Below, one piece after another: positions 54,556 through 63,362 of a DNA stretch of 64,000 bases. The notes under the pieces were generated by a model. The model saw only the letters and a program-made list of their open reading frames with translations, did no database searches and had not been told where the DNA came from. The stretch is taken from assembly GCF_003286645.3 (NCBI RefSeq), contig NZ_CP127382.2:62001-126000 (forward strand), given 5' to 3'. The stretch comes from Aerococcus tenax (GTDB taxonomy: Bacteria; Bacillota; Bacilli; Lactobacillales; Aerococcaceae). Position 1 is the first letter of the stretch, and every line of letters begins with the position of its first letter. The position numbers and the translations under genes were made by a program.

Positions 54556-56193
54556 ATGGCTTCAAATAGAGAACAGCAATTACTTGAAGAAATTAAAGTA
54601 TTGAAGAAAATGATCAATCATCAAAAACGTGTCATCGACAGTCAGCAGTCATCCATCGACAATAAACAGAATGAATTAAATCATCAGAATAAACTACTAA
54701 AAAATAAAGAAGTAACGATTGCTCATCAAGATGAATTGATTCACTATTTGAAGAAAAAGCTCTATGGTCGTTCGAAAGAAAACTTAGTGGATAATAATCA
54801 GCTAAGTCTTTTCGAAGTCGATGCTAGTGATTTGATCAGTGAAAAAGAGGATGAAACTTTTGAAACGATTAGTTATCGTCGCAAAAAACGACCAAAAGGT
54901 CGTAAACAAGTAATTCTTGACAATTTTCCTGATTATGATCTTCATTACACCTTAGAAGGTGAAGATCGCAATTGCTCTGGATGTCAACAAGAAATGGCAG
55001 AAATTGGCCAAAAGAAGATTCGCCAACAGTTACGCTACGTTCCTGCGGAAATTCGTTGTGAGAATGTTATTCAGCATAGCTATAAATGTACGAATTGTTC
55101 AGAAAAAGCGGGGAAAGAAATGGTGATCAGTGCGGATGTTCCAAAACCTGTCTTTAATGGGAGCTATGCGACCGCAGGTCTTGTCTCTCACTCACTTCAA
55201 CAAAAATATGAGCTGAAAATTCCTGCTTACCGCCAGGAAGGTGAATGGGAAAAGATGGGCTTACCGCTCTCTCGTCAAACGCTCATTAATTGGCATGAAA
55301 AAGCAGCAGAATATTACTTTGAGCCTCTTTATCGACTGCTTTCTGGAAAGCTAATCAAACAGCCAGTCATCCATATGGATGAAACGAGTTATAAGGTCAT
55401 TGAGCATGAGAAAGAAAAGACCTATTACTGGTTAACGTGCTCTTCTCGAGAAACTCAGCAACAAATCTATCTCTACCACCATTCTCCTGGGCGAGGCTTT
55501 AATGACCTTCCCAAGGGAATGGCTGAATATGAGGGTGTGATTCATTGCGATATGTGGCATGTCTATCCAAAAATAAATAGAGTGACTATTGCTGGCTGTT
55601 GGGCGCATTTAAGACGAAAGTTTTATGATGCCTTACCACCTAAAAAATATCAAGGTCAATTCCTCAGCTCATGGGCAGTAAAACAATGTGACCAATTTTT
55701 CACTTTAGAAAAGAAATGGCAAGATTTATCGATAACCGAACGTTTAGATAAACGCCAGAAAATTTTAAAAGTGAAAATTGACCACTTTTTCGAACGCCTT
55801 CGTGAGGAATCATCTACTGCTGGAGGAAAATTAGTAACAGCCATCGCCTATGCCTTAAAATATGAAGCTTATTTTAAAGCATTTTTGGAAAATGGTGCGG
55901 TTGAAATGAGCAATAACCGGGCAGAGCGTGGCATAAAAGCACTCGTAATAGGTAGAAAAAATTGGTTATTTTCTACCTCTTTTAAAGGTGCTCAGTATTC
56001 TGGAATTATTCTATCGATCATTGAAACTGCTAAGGCCAACGGCCTTGATCCTGAAAAATATCTCACTTTCTTATTAAGTGCCATGCCGAATGAAAAGCAT
56101 CTAAGTGAAAAAGTGCTTGAAGATTATCTTCCCTGGCATCCCGCTATCCAAGCGATCTGTCGAAAAAAATTAAAAAGAGAATTACTTAAATAA
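54556..56193 (+). CDS. tnpC: IS66-family transposase TnpC, copy 2
   Basis: A 545-residue DDE transposase with an N-terminal coiled coil, two Cys-x-x-Cys pairs and catalytic acidic residues in HMDETSYK, HCDMWHVYPK and NNRAERGIK. ATG 54556 lies seven bases after AAGGAGG, which decides the start over in-frame codons that run back into tnpB. The only amino acid difference from copy 1 is Gly in HHSPGRGFND (base 55496). It lies between the two catalytic aspartates; either version may be the functional one. Confidence 0.95.
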   Translation: MASNREQQLLEEIKVLKKMINHQKRVIDSQQSSIDNKQNELNHQNKLLKNKEVTIAHQDELIHYLKKKLYGRSKENLVDNNQLSLFEVDASDLISEKEDETFETISYRRKKRPKGRKQVILDNFPDYDLHYTLEGEDRNCSGCQQEMAEIGQKKIRQQLRYVPAEIRCENVIQHSYKCTNCSEKAGKEMVISADVPKPVFNGSYATAGLVSHSLQQKYELKIPAYRQEGEWEKMGLPLSRQTLINWHEKAAEYYFEPLYRLLSGKLIKQPVIHMDETSYKVIEHEKEKTYYWLTCSSRETQQQIYLYHHSPGRGFNDLPKGMAEYEGVIHCDMWHVYPKINRVTIAGCWAHLRRKFYDALPPKKYQGQFLSSWAVKQCDQFFTLEKKWQDLSITERLDKRQKILKVKIDHFFERLREESSTAGGKLVTAIAYALKYEAYFKAFLENGAVEMSNNRAERGIKALVIGRKNWLFSTSFKGAQYSGIILSIIETAKANGLDPEKYLTFLLSAMPNEKHLSEKVLEDYLPWHPAIQAICRKKLKRELLK

Positions 56194-56194
56194 C

Positions 56195-56261
56195 AAAAAA
56201 TCTTGATAAGTTTAGCATACAGAGTACTTAAGAACTCTTCGCTAGCTTATCAAGATTTTTT
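56195..56261 (+). terminator. Terminator inside IS66 copy 2
   Basis: The mirror copy of 27224-27290: AAAAAATCTTGATAAG (56195-56210) and CTTATCAAGATTTTTT (56246-56261). Confidence 0.8.
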
Positions 56262-56289
56262 GAATTCTATTCTCCTATTTGACGCTTAC

Positions 56290-56297
56290 ATTAATTC
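56290..56297 (+). repeat. Target-site duplication of IS66 copy 2 (right)
   Basis: ATTAATTC, identical to 54064-54071. Confidence 0.95.
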
Positions 56298-56366
56298 ATA
56301 GCTTTTTCACAAATGTCTTCTATGATAAAGATAGTCCAAATAAATTTCTTTATATTTTTCTCCCAG

Positions 56367-56395
56367 CGAGCTTTCAAGCGAAAGCTCGTTTTTTG
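56367..56395 (+). terminator. Terminator between IS66 copy 2 and the phn-like operon
   Basis: CGAGCTTTC (56367-56375) pairs perfectly with GAAAGCTCG (56380-56388), followed by T6. No gene lies directly upstream other than the IS, so it may insulate the operon or be what remains of a former upstream transcript. Confidence 0.85.
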
Positions 56396-56415
56396 TTGGA
56401 AAATTTTATTAAGAG

Positions 56416-56450
56416 GTAAAAATTTTTACTAAAACATGTGAAAATTTACA
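56416..56450. promoter_or_regulatory. Tandem AT-rich palindromes before the phn-like operon
   Basis: GTAAAAATTTTTAC (56416-56429) is a perfect 14-base palindrome, and TGTGAAAATTTACA (56437-56450) is an imperfect one 21 bases further on, about two helical turns. They lie upstream of a possible TTGACG -35 element at 56467 and could be paired operators. The LacI-type regulator at the end of the operon is a candidate, but its family usually prefers a CG-centred site. Confidence 0.4.
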
Positions 56451-56543
56451 AAAACTATACTTTGAATTGACGGTATTTTTATATAAATATGAGATCCTTT
56501 AGGTGTAAGAGTAATTCTATCAAAAGCCTACAAGGAGGATAAA

Positions 56544-57587
56544 ATGAGTATCAAAAAATGGCTATTAAGTGGTTTAAGCGTATTAACTGCTTTTGGTTTG
56601 GCAGCTTGTGGTAATGAAGGTGGAGACAGTGGGGATTCAGCTGATTCAAGTAATCATATCGATACCTTATCAGTAGAATTCGTTCCTTCTCGTGATCCCG
56701 AGGAAATTATTACCGTTACTGATCCTTTGAAAGACATTTTGAAGGAAGAATTAGAAAAACAAGGTTTTACTGTTGATAATGTCGATATCAACGTGGGAAC
56801 CAGTTATGAAGCGACGGGAGAAGCTTTAGAGGCTGGAACTACTGACGTTGGTTTTATCCCTGGTGGAACCTATGTTCTTTATGAAGAAGGTATCGAACCA
56901 ATTTTAACTGCTACTCGTGGTGGACTTTCGGTTACTGGAGAAAATCCTCAAGACTGGAATAAAGAACCTGTCACTAAAGTAGACGACCAAGTCACTTACT
57001 ATCACGGCCTAATCCTAGCGGGACCTAGTGAAAAAGGTCAAGAATTAGCCGAAAAGGTGAATAATGGCGAAGAACTTAACTGGGAAGACCTCAATTCAGC
57101 GAATTGGTCAGTGATGGGAACTTCCTCTCCAGCGGGTTACATCTATCCATCCCTTTGGTTGCAAGATCACTTTGACAAAAATATTACCGATTTAGATAAT
57201 GTGGTTCAAGCGGACTCCTATGCTTCTGCTTTTGCGCGCTTAGCCTCTGGTCAAGTGGATGTCATGGTCACTTACGCTGACGCCCGTTTAGATAATGAAG
57301 AGAAATGGCAAGAACAACTTGGTGGATCTGATGAAATTTGGCAAGAAGTTCAAGTGATTGGGGTAACTAAACCCATGATGAACGACACCATTTCCGTGTC
57401 TAAGAACTCTGAAAACATGACTCCTGAATTAGCTGAAGCTTTACAGGAGGCTTTCATTAATATTGCCCAAACTGATGAAGGAAAAGAAATCATTGCGGTC
57501 TACACCCACGAAGGGTATGAAAAGGCAGAACCCTCTGACTATGATACCGAACGTGAAGCCCAAAAATTAGTGCAAGAAATGAATTAG
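56544..57587 (+). CDS. phnD: Phosphate/phosphite/phosphonate-type ABC receptor lipoprotein (PhnD family)
   Basis: This 347-residue lipoprotein has a lipobox at LAAC (cysteine about residue 22) and a Gly/Asp/Ser-rich tether. The type II binding-protein fold carries PhnD-family segments: LSVEFVPSRDPEEI, GTSYEATGEALEAGTTDVGFIPGGTYVLY, GTSSPAGYIYPSLWL, and SYASAFARLASGQVDVMVTYADAR. The proteins of this family bind phosphonates or other small phosphorus compounds. It heads a six-gene cluster with an ATPase, two permeases, a 5'-nucleotidase-like enzyme and a LacI-type regulator. A hairpin after it probably keeps it more highly expressed than the transporter. AAGGAGG site. The exact ligand is unknown. 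Confidence 0.88.
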   Translation: MSIKKWLLSGLSVLTAFGLAACGNEGGDSGDSADSSNHIDTLSVEFVPSRDPEEIITVTDPLKDILKEELEKQGFTVDNVDINVGTSYEATGEALEAGTTDVGFIPGGTYVLYEEGIEPILTATRGGLSVTGENPQDWNKEPVTKVDDQVTYYHGLILAGPSEKGQELAEKVNNGEELNWEDLNSANWSVMGTSSPAGYIYPSLWLQDHFDKNITDLDNVVQADSYASAFARLASGQVDVMVTYADARLDNEEKWQEQLGGSDEIWQEVQVIGVTKPMMNDTISVSKNSENMTPELAEALQEAFINIAQTDEGKEIIAVYTHEGYEKAEPSDYDTEREAQKLVQEMN

Positions 57588-57641
57588 TTGAGATAATCGC
57601 TCGATGGTTATTTTGAGTTTAAGAATAAGTGATTAGGATAA

Positions 57642-57692
57642 AAAAGTGCTTCAATCAATGATTAACTATTGGTTGAATGCACTTTTCCTATT
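57642..57692 (+). terminator. Strong hairpin between phnD and phnC (probable partial terminator)
   Basis: AAAAGTGC and TTCAATCAAT (57642-57659) pair with ATTGGTTGAA and GCACTTTT (57668-57686), apart from one bulged T; about 18 pairs. A short T-rich stretch follows. As it lies between two genes of one system it probably tapers transcription and protects the receptor mRNA. Confidence 0.75.
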
Positions 57693-57763
57693 TCTAATTA
57701 TGCAATGAAGTAGTTTGCTTGAGCGGTAGTGAGCGATCATGTTTTTGGAGAAAGGAATAAAAA

Positions 57764-58501
57764 ATGATTCGATTTGAACATGTGGATAAGGTTTATGAAG
57801 GTGGATTAAAAGCCTTAGATGACATTAATTTAGAAATTCCCAACGGACGTTTTGTCGCCATTGTGGGGAAATCAGGTGCCGGTAAATCGACTTTAATTCG
57901 TACCATTAATAAGATGCATGATATTAACGGAGGACAATTGACCGTTAACGATAGGGATGTGTCTGCTTTAGAAGGTAGCCAATTAAGAAAATTCCGGAGA
58001 GATATTGGCATGGTCTTTCAATCTTTTAACCTCGTGGAAAAGACCACCGTACTAAATAATGTATTGAATGCCTTTTTACCTGACTTAGCCTGGTATCAGA
58101 AACTCTTTTCCCTGTTTACCGAGGAGCAAAAGGTTAAAGCCTTGGAAGCCCTAGAAAGTGTGGATATCCTTGATAAGGCCTATGACCGGGTCGACCAATT
58201 ATCTGGTGGGCAGAAACAAAGGGTAGCCTTAGCGCGGACCCTGGTTCAGGAGCCCTCCATCATTTTAGCCGATGAACCGGTGGCCAGTCTGGACCCAATT
58301 TCTTCTAAACAAGTGATGGATTACTTTAAAAATATTAATCAAAACCAAGACATCACTATCTTAATTAATATCCATGATGTAGATATGGCCCTTGATTATG
58401 CCGATAGCGTGATCGGAATTAATGCTGGAAAGATTGTTTATTATGGCCCAAGTAGTGAGGTTAATCAAGAGATTTTAGATACGATCTACAAGAAGTCTTA
58501 G
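57764..58501 (+). CDS. phnC: Phosphonate-type ABC transporter ATPase
   Basis: The 245-residue ATPase of the PhnCDE-type importer. Walker A GKSGAGKST, Q-loop GMVFQSFNLVEKTTVLNNV (the PhnC-type pattern), a PhnC-typical insertion LPDLAWYQKLFSLFTEEQK, signature LSGGQKQRVALARTL, Walker B IILADEPVASLDP and the switch histidine in INIHDVDMAL. It is followed after 10 bases by the first permease. GAAAGGAA site before the ATG. Confidence 0.92.
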   Translation: MIRFEHVDKVYEGGLKALDDINLEIPNGRFVAIVGKSGAGKSTLIRTINKMHDINGGQLTVNDRDVSALEGSQLRKFRRDIGMVFQSFNLVEKTTVLNNVLNAFLPDLAWYQKLFSLFTEEQKVKALEALESVDILDKAYDRVDQLSGGQKQRVALARTLVQEPSIILADEPVASLDPISSKQVMDYFKNINQNQDITILINIHDVDMALDYADSVIGINAGKIVYYGPSSEVNQEILDTIYKKS

Positions 58502-58511
58502 GGGGATTAAA

Positions 58512-59315
58512 GTGTTTAAACGAAAAGAATATCAACTGGCTTCTGGGAAGGTATTTAAAGAAAAACGTTCGTGGACACCAGTGATTGTATTAGTTTTAGC
58601 CATTGCTTTATATGTTGCTTTGCAAGTGACGGAGTTTGATTTCGGTGATGTAATAAAACGGGGTCATCAATTAACGACTATCGTTGCTCAACTCTTCCAA
58701 CCGGATTGGTCCTACCTATCTGATGTGATTCAACCCTTGATGGATACTATTAAGATGTCTTTATTTGGTTCTTTTGCTGGGGCAGCGGTTGCCCTTCCCT
58801 TTGCCTTTTTAGCTTCATCCAATATGGTCCATTTTGCGCCGGTGAACTGGTTGGTTAAGGTGCTATTTACCATTATTCGTACCATCCCCACCCTAGTTTC
58901 CGCCTTGATCGCGACTTATTTGTTTGGTCTAGGAACCCTAGCAGGTACGGTAGCCATCTTCCTATTTTCATTTTCCTATGTGGGTAAGCTATTGTATGAA
59001 GAGATTGAAACCACTAATTTAGGCGCCTTTGAGGCCATGATTGCCATGGGTTATACCCGTCCTTTTGCCTTTTTAAAGGGTGTGATTCCTAATATTATGC
59101 CTTTCTATCTCTCTACCGCCCTCTTTAACTTTGAAGGGAATGTGCGTTATGCATCGATTCTAGGTTATGTGGGTGCCGGAGGTTTAGGGTTACTGATTAA
59201 TGAAAATATTGGTTGGCGCGATTATGAAAAAGTAGGAACCATTCTCTTTGTTCTATTAATAACTGTTTTTATTATCGAGAACTTAAGCCGTTATATCCGG
59301 CGTAAGATTAGTTAG
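58512..59315 (+). CDS. phnE: Phosphonate-type ABC permease, subunit 1
   Basis: A 267-residue membrane protein with about six helices. The cytoplasmic coupling (EAA) loop is at GAFEAMIAMGYTRPFAFLKGVIPNIMP, and the family ending FNFEGNVRYASILGYVGAGGLG is present. Together with the next gene it should form a heterodimeric channel. The start is GTG after a GGGGG-rich ribosome site, 10 bases from phnC. Confidence 0.9.
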   Translation: MFKRKEYQLASGKVFKEKRSWTPVIVLVLAIALYVALQVTEFDFGDVIKRGHQLTTIVAQLFQPDWSYLSDVIQPLMDTIKMSLFGSFAGAAVALPFAFLASSNMVHFAPVNWLVKVLFTIIRTIPTLVSALIATYLFGLGTLAGTVAIFLFSFSYVGKLLYEEIETTNLGAFEAMIAMGYTRPFAFLKGVIPNIMPFYLSTALFNFEGNVRYASILGYVGAGGLGLLINENIGWRDYEKVGTILFVLLITVFIIENLSRYIRRKIS

Positions 59316-59326
59316 GAGGGCTAGCT

Positions 59327-60142
59327 GTGACAGATTCAATTCAAACCGTATTAGACAAAGAGCCGAATTACCGTGCCATTCAGGGAGTCATCACTGTCCT
59401 TGTGCTGCTGGTATTATTTTGGTCATCCAGTGTGATTGATTTTTCCAATTATAGCCAGGACGGTTGGGCTGTAGCTGGAGAAATCATCTCCGGGGTGCTT
59501 CATCCCGATATGACTATGCTGACTGATTTTTCTTCCAGTGGTTTATGGTTTTTATTATTTGAAACCGTCTGTATTGCTTTTGTTGGGACCTTAATTGGTG
59601 GTATCATTTCTTTACCTTTAGCTTTTTTATCATCCAGTAATGTGGTTCCCGCTTGGCTAGCAGCAATCTTCCGGGTGGTGATTATGATGCTTCGGACCGT
59701 CCCAGCCATTGTTTACGGACTGATGTTTATCCGAGTGACTGGTCCTGGGCCAGCTGCTGGGGTCTTAACCATGACCTTTACCTCAATTGGAATGTTAACT
59801 AAGCTCTTTTCAGAGACTATTGCCGATTTAAATACCGACATCTTGGAAGCCTTTCGCGCTATGGGAACGACCACCATGGATCAAATCATGTTCGGTATTA
59901 TCCCGCAGTTATCGGCGAGTTTCTTATCGACTTTAATCTATCGTTTTGATATGAATATTCGAGATGCAACGACTTTAGGTTTGGTTGGTGCTGGCGGGAT
60001 TGGGGCTCCCCTACTATTTGCGATTAACTCTTATCGCTGGAACCAAGTGGGCGCCATTCTAATTGCTTTAATCTTACTGGTCTTCTTAGTGGAAGCCATT
60101 TCTACCCGCCTACGTCAATACCTCGCCTATGGACACTTTTAG
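59327..60142 (+). CDS. phnE: Phosphonate-type ABC permease, subunit 2
   Basis: The second PhnE-like permease, 271 residues, paralogous to the gene upstream: coupling loop DILEAFRAMGTTTMDQIMFGIIPQL and ending YRFDMNIRDATTLGLVGAGGIG. Two tandem phnE genes are common in Gram-positive phn-type importers. The start is GTG after GGAGGG; the gene follows its partner by 11 bases. Confidence 0.9.
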   Translation: MTDSIQTVLDKEPNYRAIQGVITVLVLLVLFWSSSVIDFSNYSQDGWAVAGEIISGVLHPDMTMLTDFSSSGLWFLLFETVCIAFVGTLIGGIISLPLAFLSSSNVVPAWLAAIFRVVIMMLRTVPAIVYGLMFIRVTGPGPAAGVLTMTFTSIGMLTKLFSETIADLNTDILEAFRAMGTTTMDQIMFGIIPQLSASFLSTLIYRFDMNIRDATTLGLVGAGGIGAPLLFAINSYRWNQVGAILIALILLVFLVEAISTRLRQYLAYGHF

Positions 60143-60153
60143 AAAGGACAAGC

Positions 60154-61734
60154 ATGAAATTAACTTTACTCGCCATGAGTGATGTTCATGGACATTTTTC
60201 AATCCAAAGTTTTCAAGCAAGAAATAAAAAGACGACTAACGGTCTATCCCGTTTTGCCAGTGTTTTAAAGGCCAAGCGTCGCCAGGAAGAGCATCTCCTG
60301 TATCTGGAAAGTGGGGATATGATTCAGGGCTCGCCCTTGACCAATTATGAGGAAAGCCATCATGACTATGCCAAGATATCCAGCCAGGTCTATAATTATG
60401 TGCAGCCTGATGTCTGGACCTTGGGTAACCATGAATTTAATTTTGGCTTAGATTATTTAAAGAAATCCATTAGCTATATGCCTGATTCCCTGGCTTTGGC
60501 TAACGTGATTTCAGATGGAGAGGTTTTTTGCCATAAGCCCTATCGGATTTTTCAATGTGAAGATATTCGAATTGGTGTCCTGGGATTGGTTACCCAGTAT
60601 ATTCCTCATTGGGAGAAGGAAGAAAATATTGCGGGCTTAGAATTTAAGTCCGCCCTGGAGACGGCCCAATACTATATCCCATTGATGAAAGAAAGCGAAC
60701 ACTGTGATCTTATCTTCATTACCTACCATGGGGGCTTTGAATGCAACCTGGAGACCGGAGAACCAGAAGAAGATTTAACCGGGGAAAATGAGGGCTATGC
60801 GATTTTAAGTAGTGGCTTGCCGATTGACGCCTTCTTTACGGGCCACCAACACCGTGAGATTGCCACAATCTGGCAGGGCATACCTATCATTCAACCGGGC
60901 TTTCGGGCTCAGAAATATGGAGAAGTTGTTTTTGAGCTTGATAAGGATGCGAATGGCAAGCTGAACAAAAAGGTGGAGAGCTGCCAACTACATTCACTCG
61001 CTGACCAGCCGGCTGACCAAGAGCTAGAAGAACTTTTGGCAGAGGATAATGCAAAGATTCAAGACTGGCTTGACCAACCGCTTGGACATTTGGATCGACC
61101 CGCCTTAGTTGATAATTTCTTTGAGGCTCAAGTTGAGGGTAATCCGTATTTTGCCTTGACCAATAAAATTCAGATGGAAGCCGCAGGGACTGATATTTCA
61201 GCTTCTTCAGTTTTTAACTTGGACGTCTACGGCTTAAAGCAAGAGGTGACCATGCGTGATTTGGTCATTAATTATCCCTTCTCGAACGGTTTGTGTAAGA
61301 TTAAGCTCACCGGTAAAGAATTAAGAGAGAACTTAGAAAAAAATGCCGAATATTTTGCCTTAGATGACCAAGGTAGGCTAGTCGTTAGTGAGGACTATCT
61401 CAATCCTAAAGTAGAAGTCTATAACTATGATATTTATTCGGGGATTGACTATACCATTGATGTCTCTAAAGACCGAGGTCAACGGGTTGTTAAACTGAAC
61501 TACCAGGGACAGGCGGTTGAAGATGATGATGAATTATACCTAGCCATTAACCAATATCGAATGGCAGGGGGCGGTAACTTCCCGCATTTCTCTAGAGATA
61601 AGGTCCTAGAAGAACTGGACACTGATATTCCCAACTTAATTATTAATTATTTTGCTAACCATGATGTCGTTGAAGTCCCAGAAAACAATAATTATCAAGT
61701 GATTGGTTATCAAAACATAAGTGACGCTATTTAA
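60154..61734 (+). CDS. Cytoplasmic bifunctional metallophosphatase / 5'-nucleotidase-like enzyme
   Basis: This 526-residue enzyme has the UshA/YunD plan: an N-terminal calcineurin-type metal domain (SDVHGHF, ESGDMIQGSPLTNY, LGNHEFNFG, ITYHGGFEC, FTGHQHR) and, from about residue 325, a 5'-nucleotidase C-terminal substrate domain (NPYFALTNKIQMEAAGTDIS, VINYPFSNGLCKIKLTGKEL). Classical UshA proteins are exported, but this one has no signal peptide and should act inside the cell. Its position 11 bases after the second permease suggests that it hydrolyses the imported phosphorus compound or a phosphate ester made from it. AGAAAGGA ribosome site. The substrate is not known. Confidence 0.88.
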   Translation: MKLTLLAMSDVHGHFSIQSFQARNKKTTNGLSRFASVLKAKRRQEEHLLYLESGDMIQGSPLTNYEESHHDYAKISSQVYNYVQPDVWTLGNHEFNFGLDYLKKSISYMPDSLALANVISDGEVFCHKPYRIFQCEDIRIGVLGLVTQYIPHWEKEENIAGLEFKSALETAQYYIPLMKESEHCDLIFITYHGGFECNLETGEPEEDLTGENEGYAILSSGLPIDAFFTGHQHREIATIWQGIPIIQPGFRAQKYGEVVFELDKDANGKLNKKVESCQLHSLADQPADQELEELLAEDNAKIQDWLDQPLGHLDRPALVDNFFEAQVEGNPYFALTNKIQMEAAGTDISASSVFNLDVYGLKQEVTMRDLVINYPFSNGLCKIKLTGKELRENLEKNAEYFALDDQGRLVVSEDYLNPKVEVYNYDIYSGIDYTIDVSKDRGQRVVKLNYQGQAVEDDDELYLAINQYRMAGGGNFPHFSRDKVLEELDTDIPNLIINYFANHDVVEVPENNNYQVIGYQNISDAI

Positions 61735-61757
61735 AGCAATGTGTTGAAGGTGAGTAG

Positions 61758-62744
61758 ATGACAACTTTAAAGGATATTGCCAAGGCAACAGGTTATTCTG
61801 TATCAACAATTTCTAGAGTATTGAGAGAAGATCCTACCCTATCCGTTAAGAGCTCTACCCGTCAAGAGATTAATGCTGTGGCGCAGGCCATGAACTATAC
61901 CATTCGTGGAGTCAGTAGCTATGCCTATGATATTCTCGTTATCCATAAAGATGACCATTTCCGCGATCATATTGACAATGCCTATTATTTTAATATGCGT
62001 TTTGGCATCGAGTCCATCGTTCATGAATATGGTTACAGCTGTTATTTTGTCCCCATTAGTCGCTTAAAGAAATTCAAACGGACTTTTGATGGCATCCTAT
62101 TATTGGGCAATTTTACTCGAGAAGAACAAAAAGAGATTGTAACTTCCTACCACAATTGCCCCATTGTTACGGTTTGTTTAATGAATTTTTTTCCTGATCA
62201 CATGGACCAGGTGGCCTATGATATTGAAAAAACGATGGAACTTTTGTTAGACCAGGTCGCTGATGAAGGTTATCATTCCTTGGTTTATGTATCTGGTGAA
62301 GAAATTGACCAGGCTCATTTGACCAGCAGTAAGGAACAAATCTTGCGGGCTATCTTGCCGAAGTATCAGACAATCGAGTGCCAAGGAATTATTTCTATCA
62401 AACAAAGTTCCTATTCCGGCACGCAAGCCGCCAAGAAATTCTTTAGTCAAAGCGAGTCCTTGCCTGAGGTGATCATCTGTTCCAATGATCCCATCGCTTT
62501 TGGCTTTTTAGGGGTCATGCAAGATTTAAAAATCAATGTGCCACTCTTATCCATCAATGGGGATTCCTACGGGGAAGTTACAAGCCCACAGCTGACTAGT
62601 GTTGATGTGAAAACTGAAGAAATTGGTCAGGTGGCAGTGGAAAGATTATTAGAACGTTTGAAGGAACCTCAATCCTCCTACCAAAAAATCTTAATCCAAC
62701 CGCAAATGGTCTTGCGGCAAAGCCATCTGAATAGACCAAGCTAG
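61758..62744 (+). CDS. LacI/GalR-family transcriptional regulator
   Basis: A 328-residue regulator. The helix-turn-helix is at residues 3-23 (LKDIAKATGYSVSTISRVL), then a hinge (about 45-60) and a periplasmic-binding-like ligand domain with IICSNDPIAFGFLGVM and LTSVDVKTEEIGQVAVERLLERL. It is 23 bases after the nucleotidase gene and ends the apparent operon, so it probably controls it. LacI-type regulators usually sense sugars or nucleosides/nucleobases, which hints that the imported compound may contain a sugar or nucleoside part; this is inference. Confidence 0.9.
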   Translation: MTTLKDIAKATGYSVSTISRVLREDPTLSVKSSTRQEINAVAQAMNYTIRGVSSYAYDILVIHKDDHFRDHIDNAYYFNMRFGIESIVHEYGYSCYFVPISRLKKFKRTFDGILLLGNFTREEQKEIVTSYHNCPIVTVCLMNFFPDHMDQVAYDIEKTMELLLDQVADEGYHSLVYVSGEEIDQAHLTSSKEQILRAILPKYQTIECQGIISIKQSSYSGTQAAKKFFSQSESLPEVIICSNDPIAFGFLGVMQDLKINVPLLSINGDSYGEVTSPQLTSVDVKTEEIGQVAVERLLERLKEPQSSYQKILIQPQMVLRQSHLNRPS

Positions 62745-62810
62745 ACCCATAGCTCATTATCACTGCCTGTGTTATTATTAATAATGAAAGTGATAAAGGA
62801 GCGTGGAAAT

Positions 62811-63296
62811 ATGGCAAAAGTTGAAAGTTTTGATTTAGACCACAATAAAGTAAAACCCCCTTATGTACGGGTGGCTGGTCGTGAAGAGGGTGAACATGGG
62901 GATCAAATCACTAAGTTTGATATCCGTTTAGTTCAACCCAATGAACAAGCGATTCCTACTGCAGCCCTCCATACCATTGAGCATATGTCAGCGGCTTATA
63001 TCCGTGACTACTTGGATGGGGTCATTGACCTCTCACCCATGGGTTGCCGGACGGGCTTCTATTTAATCATGTGGGGCCAACACCAGCCAGAAGAAGTTGC
63101 GGTGGCCTATACTAAGGTTTTGCGTGACATTGTCAAGAGTGACTGGTCGGATGTCCAAGGAACTGAAGCGGTGTCCTGCGGGAATTACCGTGACCATTCC
63201 CTCTTTGGTGCTCAAGAGTGGGCCAAGAAGATCCTTGACCAAGGCTTCTCCAAAGATCCCTTTGACCGCCAAGTAGTTGAAGTCCCTGAAGACTAG
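62811..63296 (+). CDS. luxS: S-ribosylhomocysteine lyase
   Basis: LuxS splits S-ribosylhomocysteine into homocysteine and the precursor of autoinducer-2, serving the activated methyl cycle and possibly quorum sensing. The 161-residue protein has the metal ligands His54 and His58 in HTIEH and Cys123 in [12 protein letters not shown], and the catalytic Cys79 in MGCRTGFY. An in-frame ATG at 62769 exists, but the AAAGGAG ribosome site directly precedes ATG 62811 (MAKVESF), the family's usual start. It appears monocistronic and ends at a bidirectional terminator. Confidence 0.97.
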   Translation: MAKVESFDLDHNKVKPPYVRVAGREEGEHGDQITKFDIRLVQPNEQAIPTAALHTIEHMSAAYIRDYLDGVIDLSPMGCRTGFYLIMWGQHQPEEVAVAYTKVLRDIVKSDWSDVQGTEAVSCGNYRDHSLFGAQEWAKKILDQGFSKDPFDRQVVEVPED

Positions 63297-63314
63297 TCAA
63301 GTTAAAGGCAAAAG

Positions 63315-63354
63315 AAAAAGCGTTAGTCCCAAATTGCGGGCCTAACGCTTTTTT
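63315..63354. terminator. Bidirectional terminator between luxS and the aldo/keto reductase
   Basis: AAAAAGCGTTAG (63315-63326) pairs with CTAACGCTTTTT (63342-63353); A and T runs on either side serve both convergent genes. Confidence 0.92.
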
Positions 63355-63362
63355 CTTAGCCT

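Larger units (their letters stand above)
54072..56289 (+). mobile_element. IS66-family insertion sequence, copy 2
   Basis: A complete 2218-bp element with the same GTAAGCGTCAAATAG terminal inverted repeats as copy 1 and an 8-bp target duplication ATTAATTC. It carries tnpB and tnpC in plus orientation, opposite to copy 1. The proteins differ by one residue in TnpC only. The intact duplication shows independent, recent insertion rather than duplication with flanks. Confidence 0.97.
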
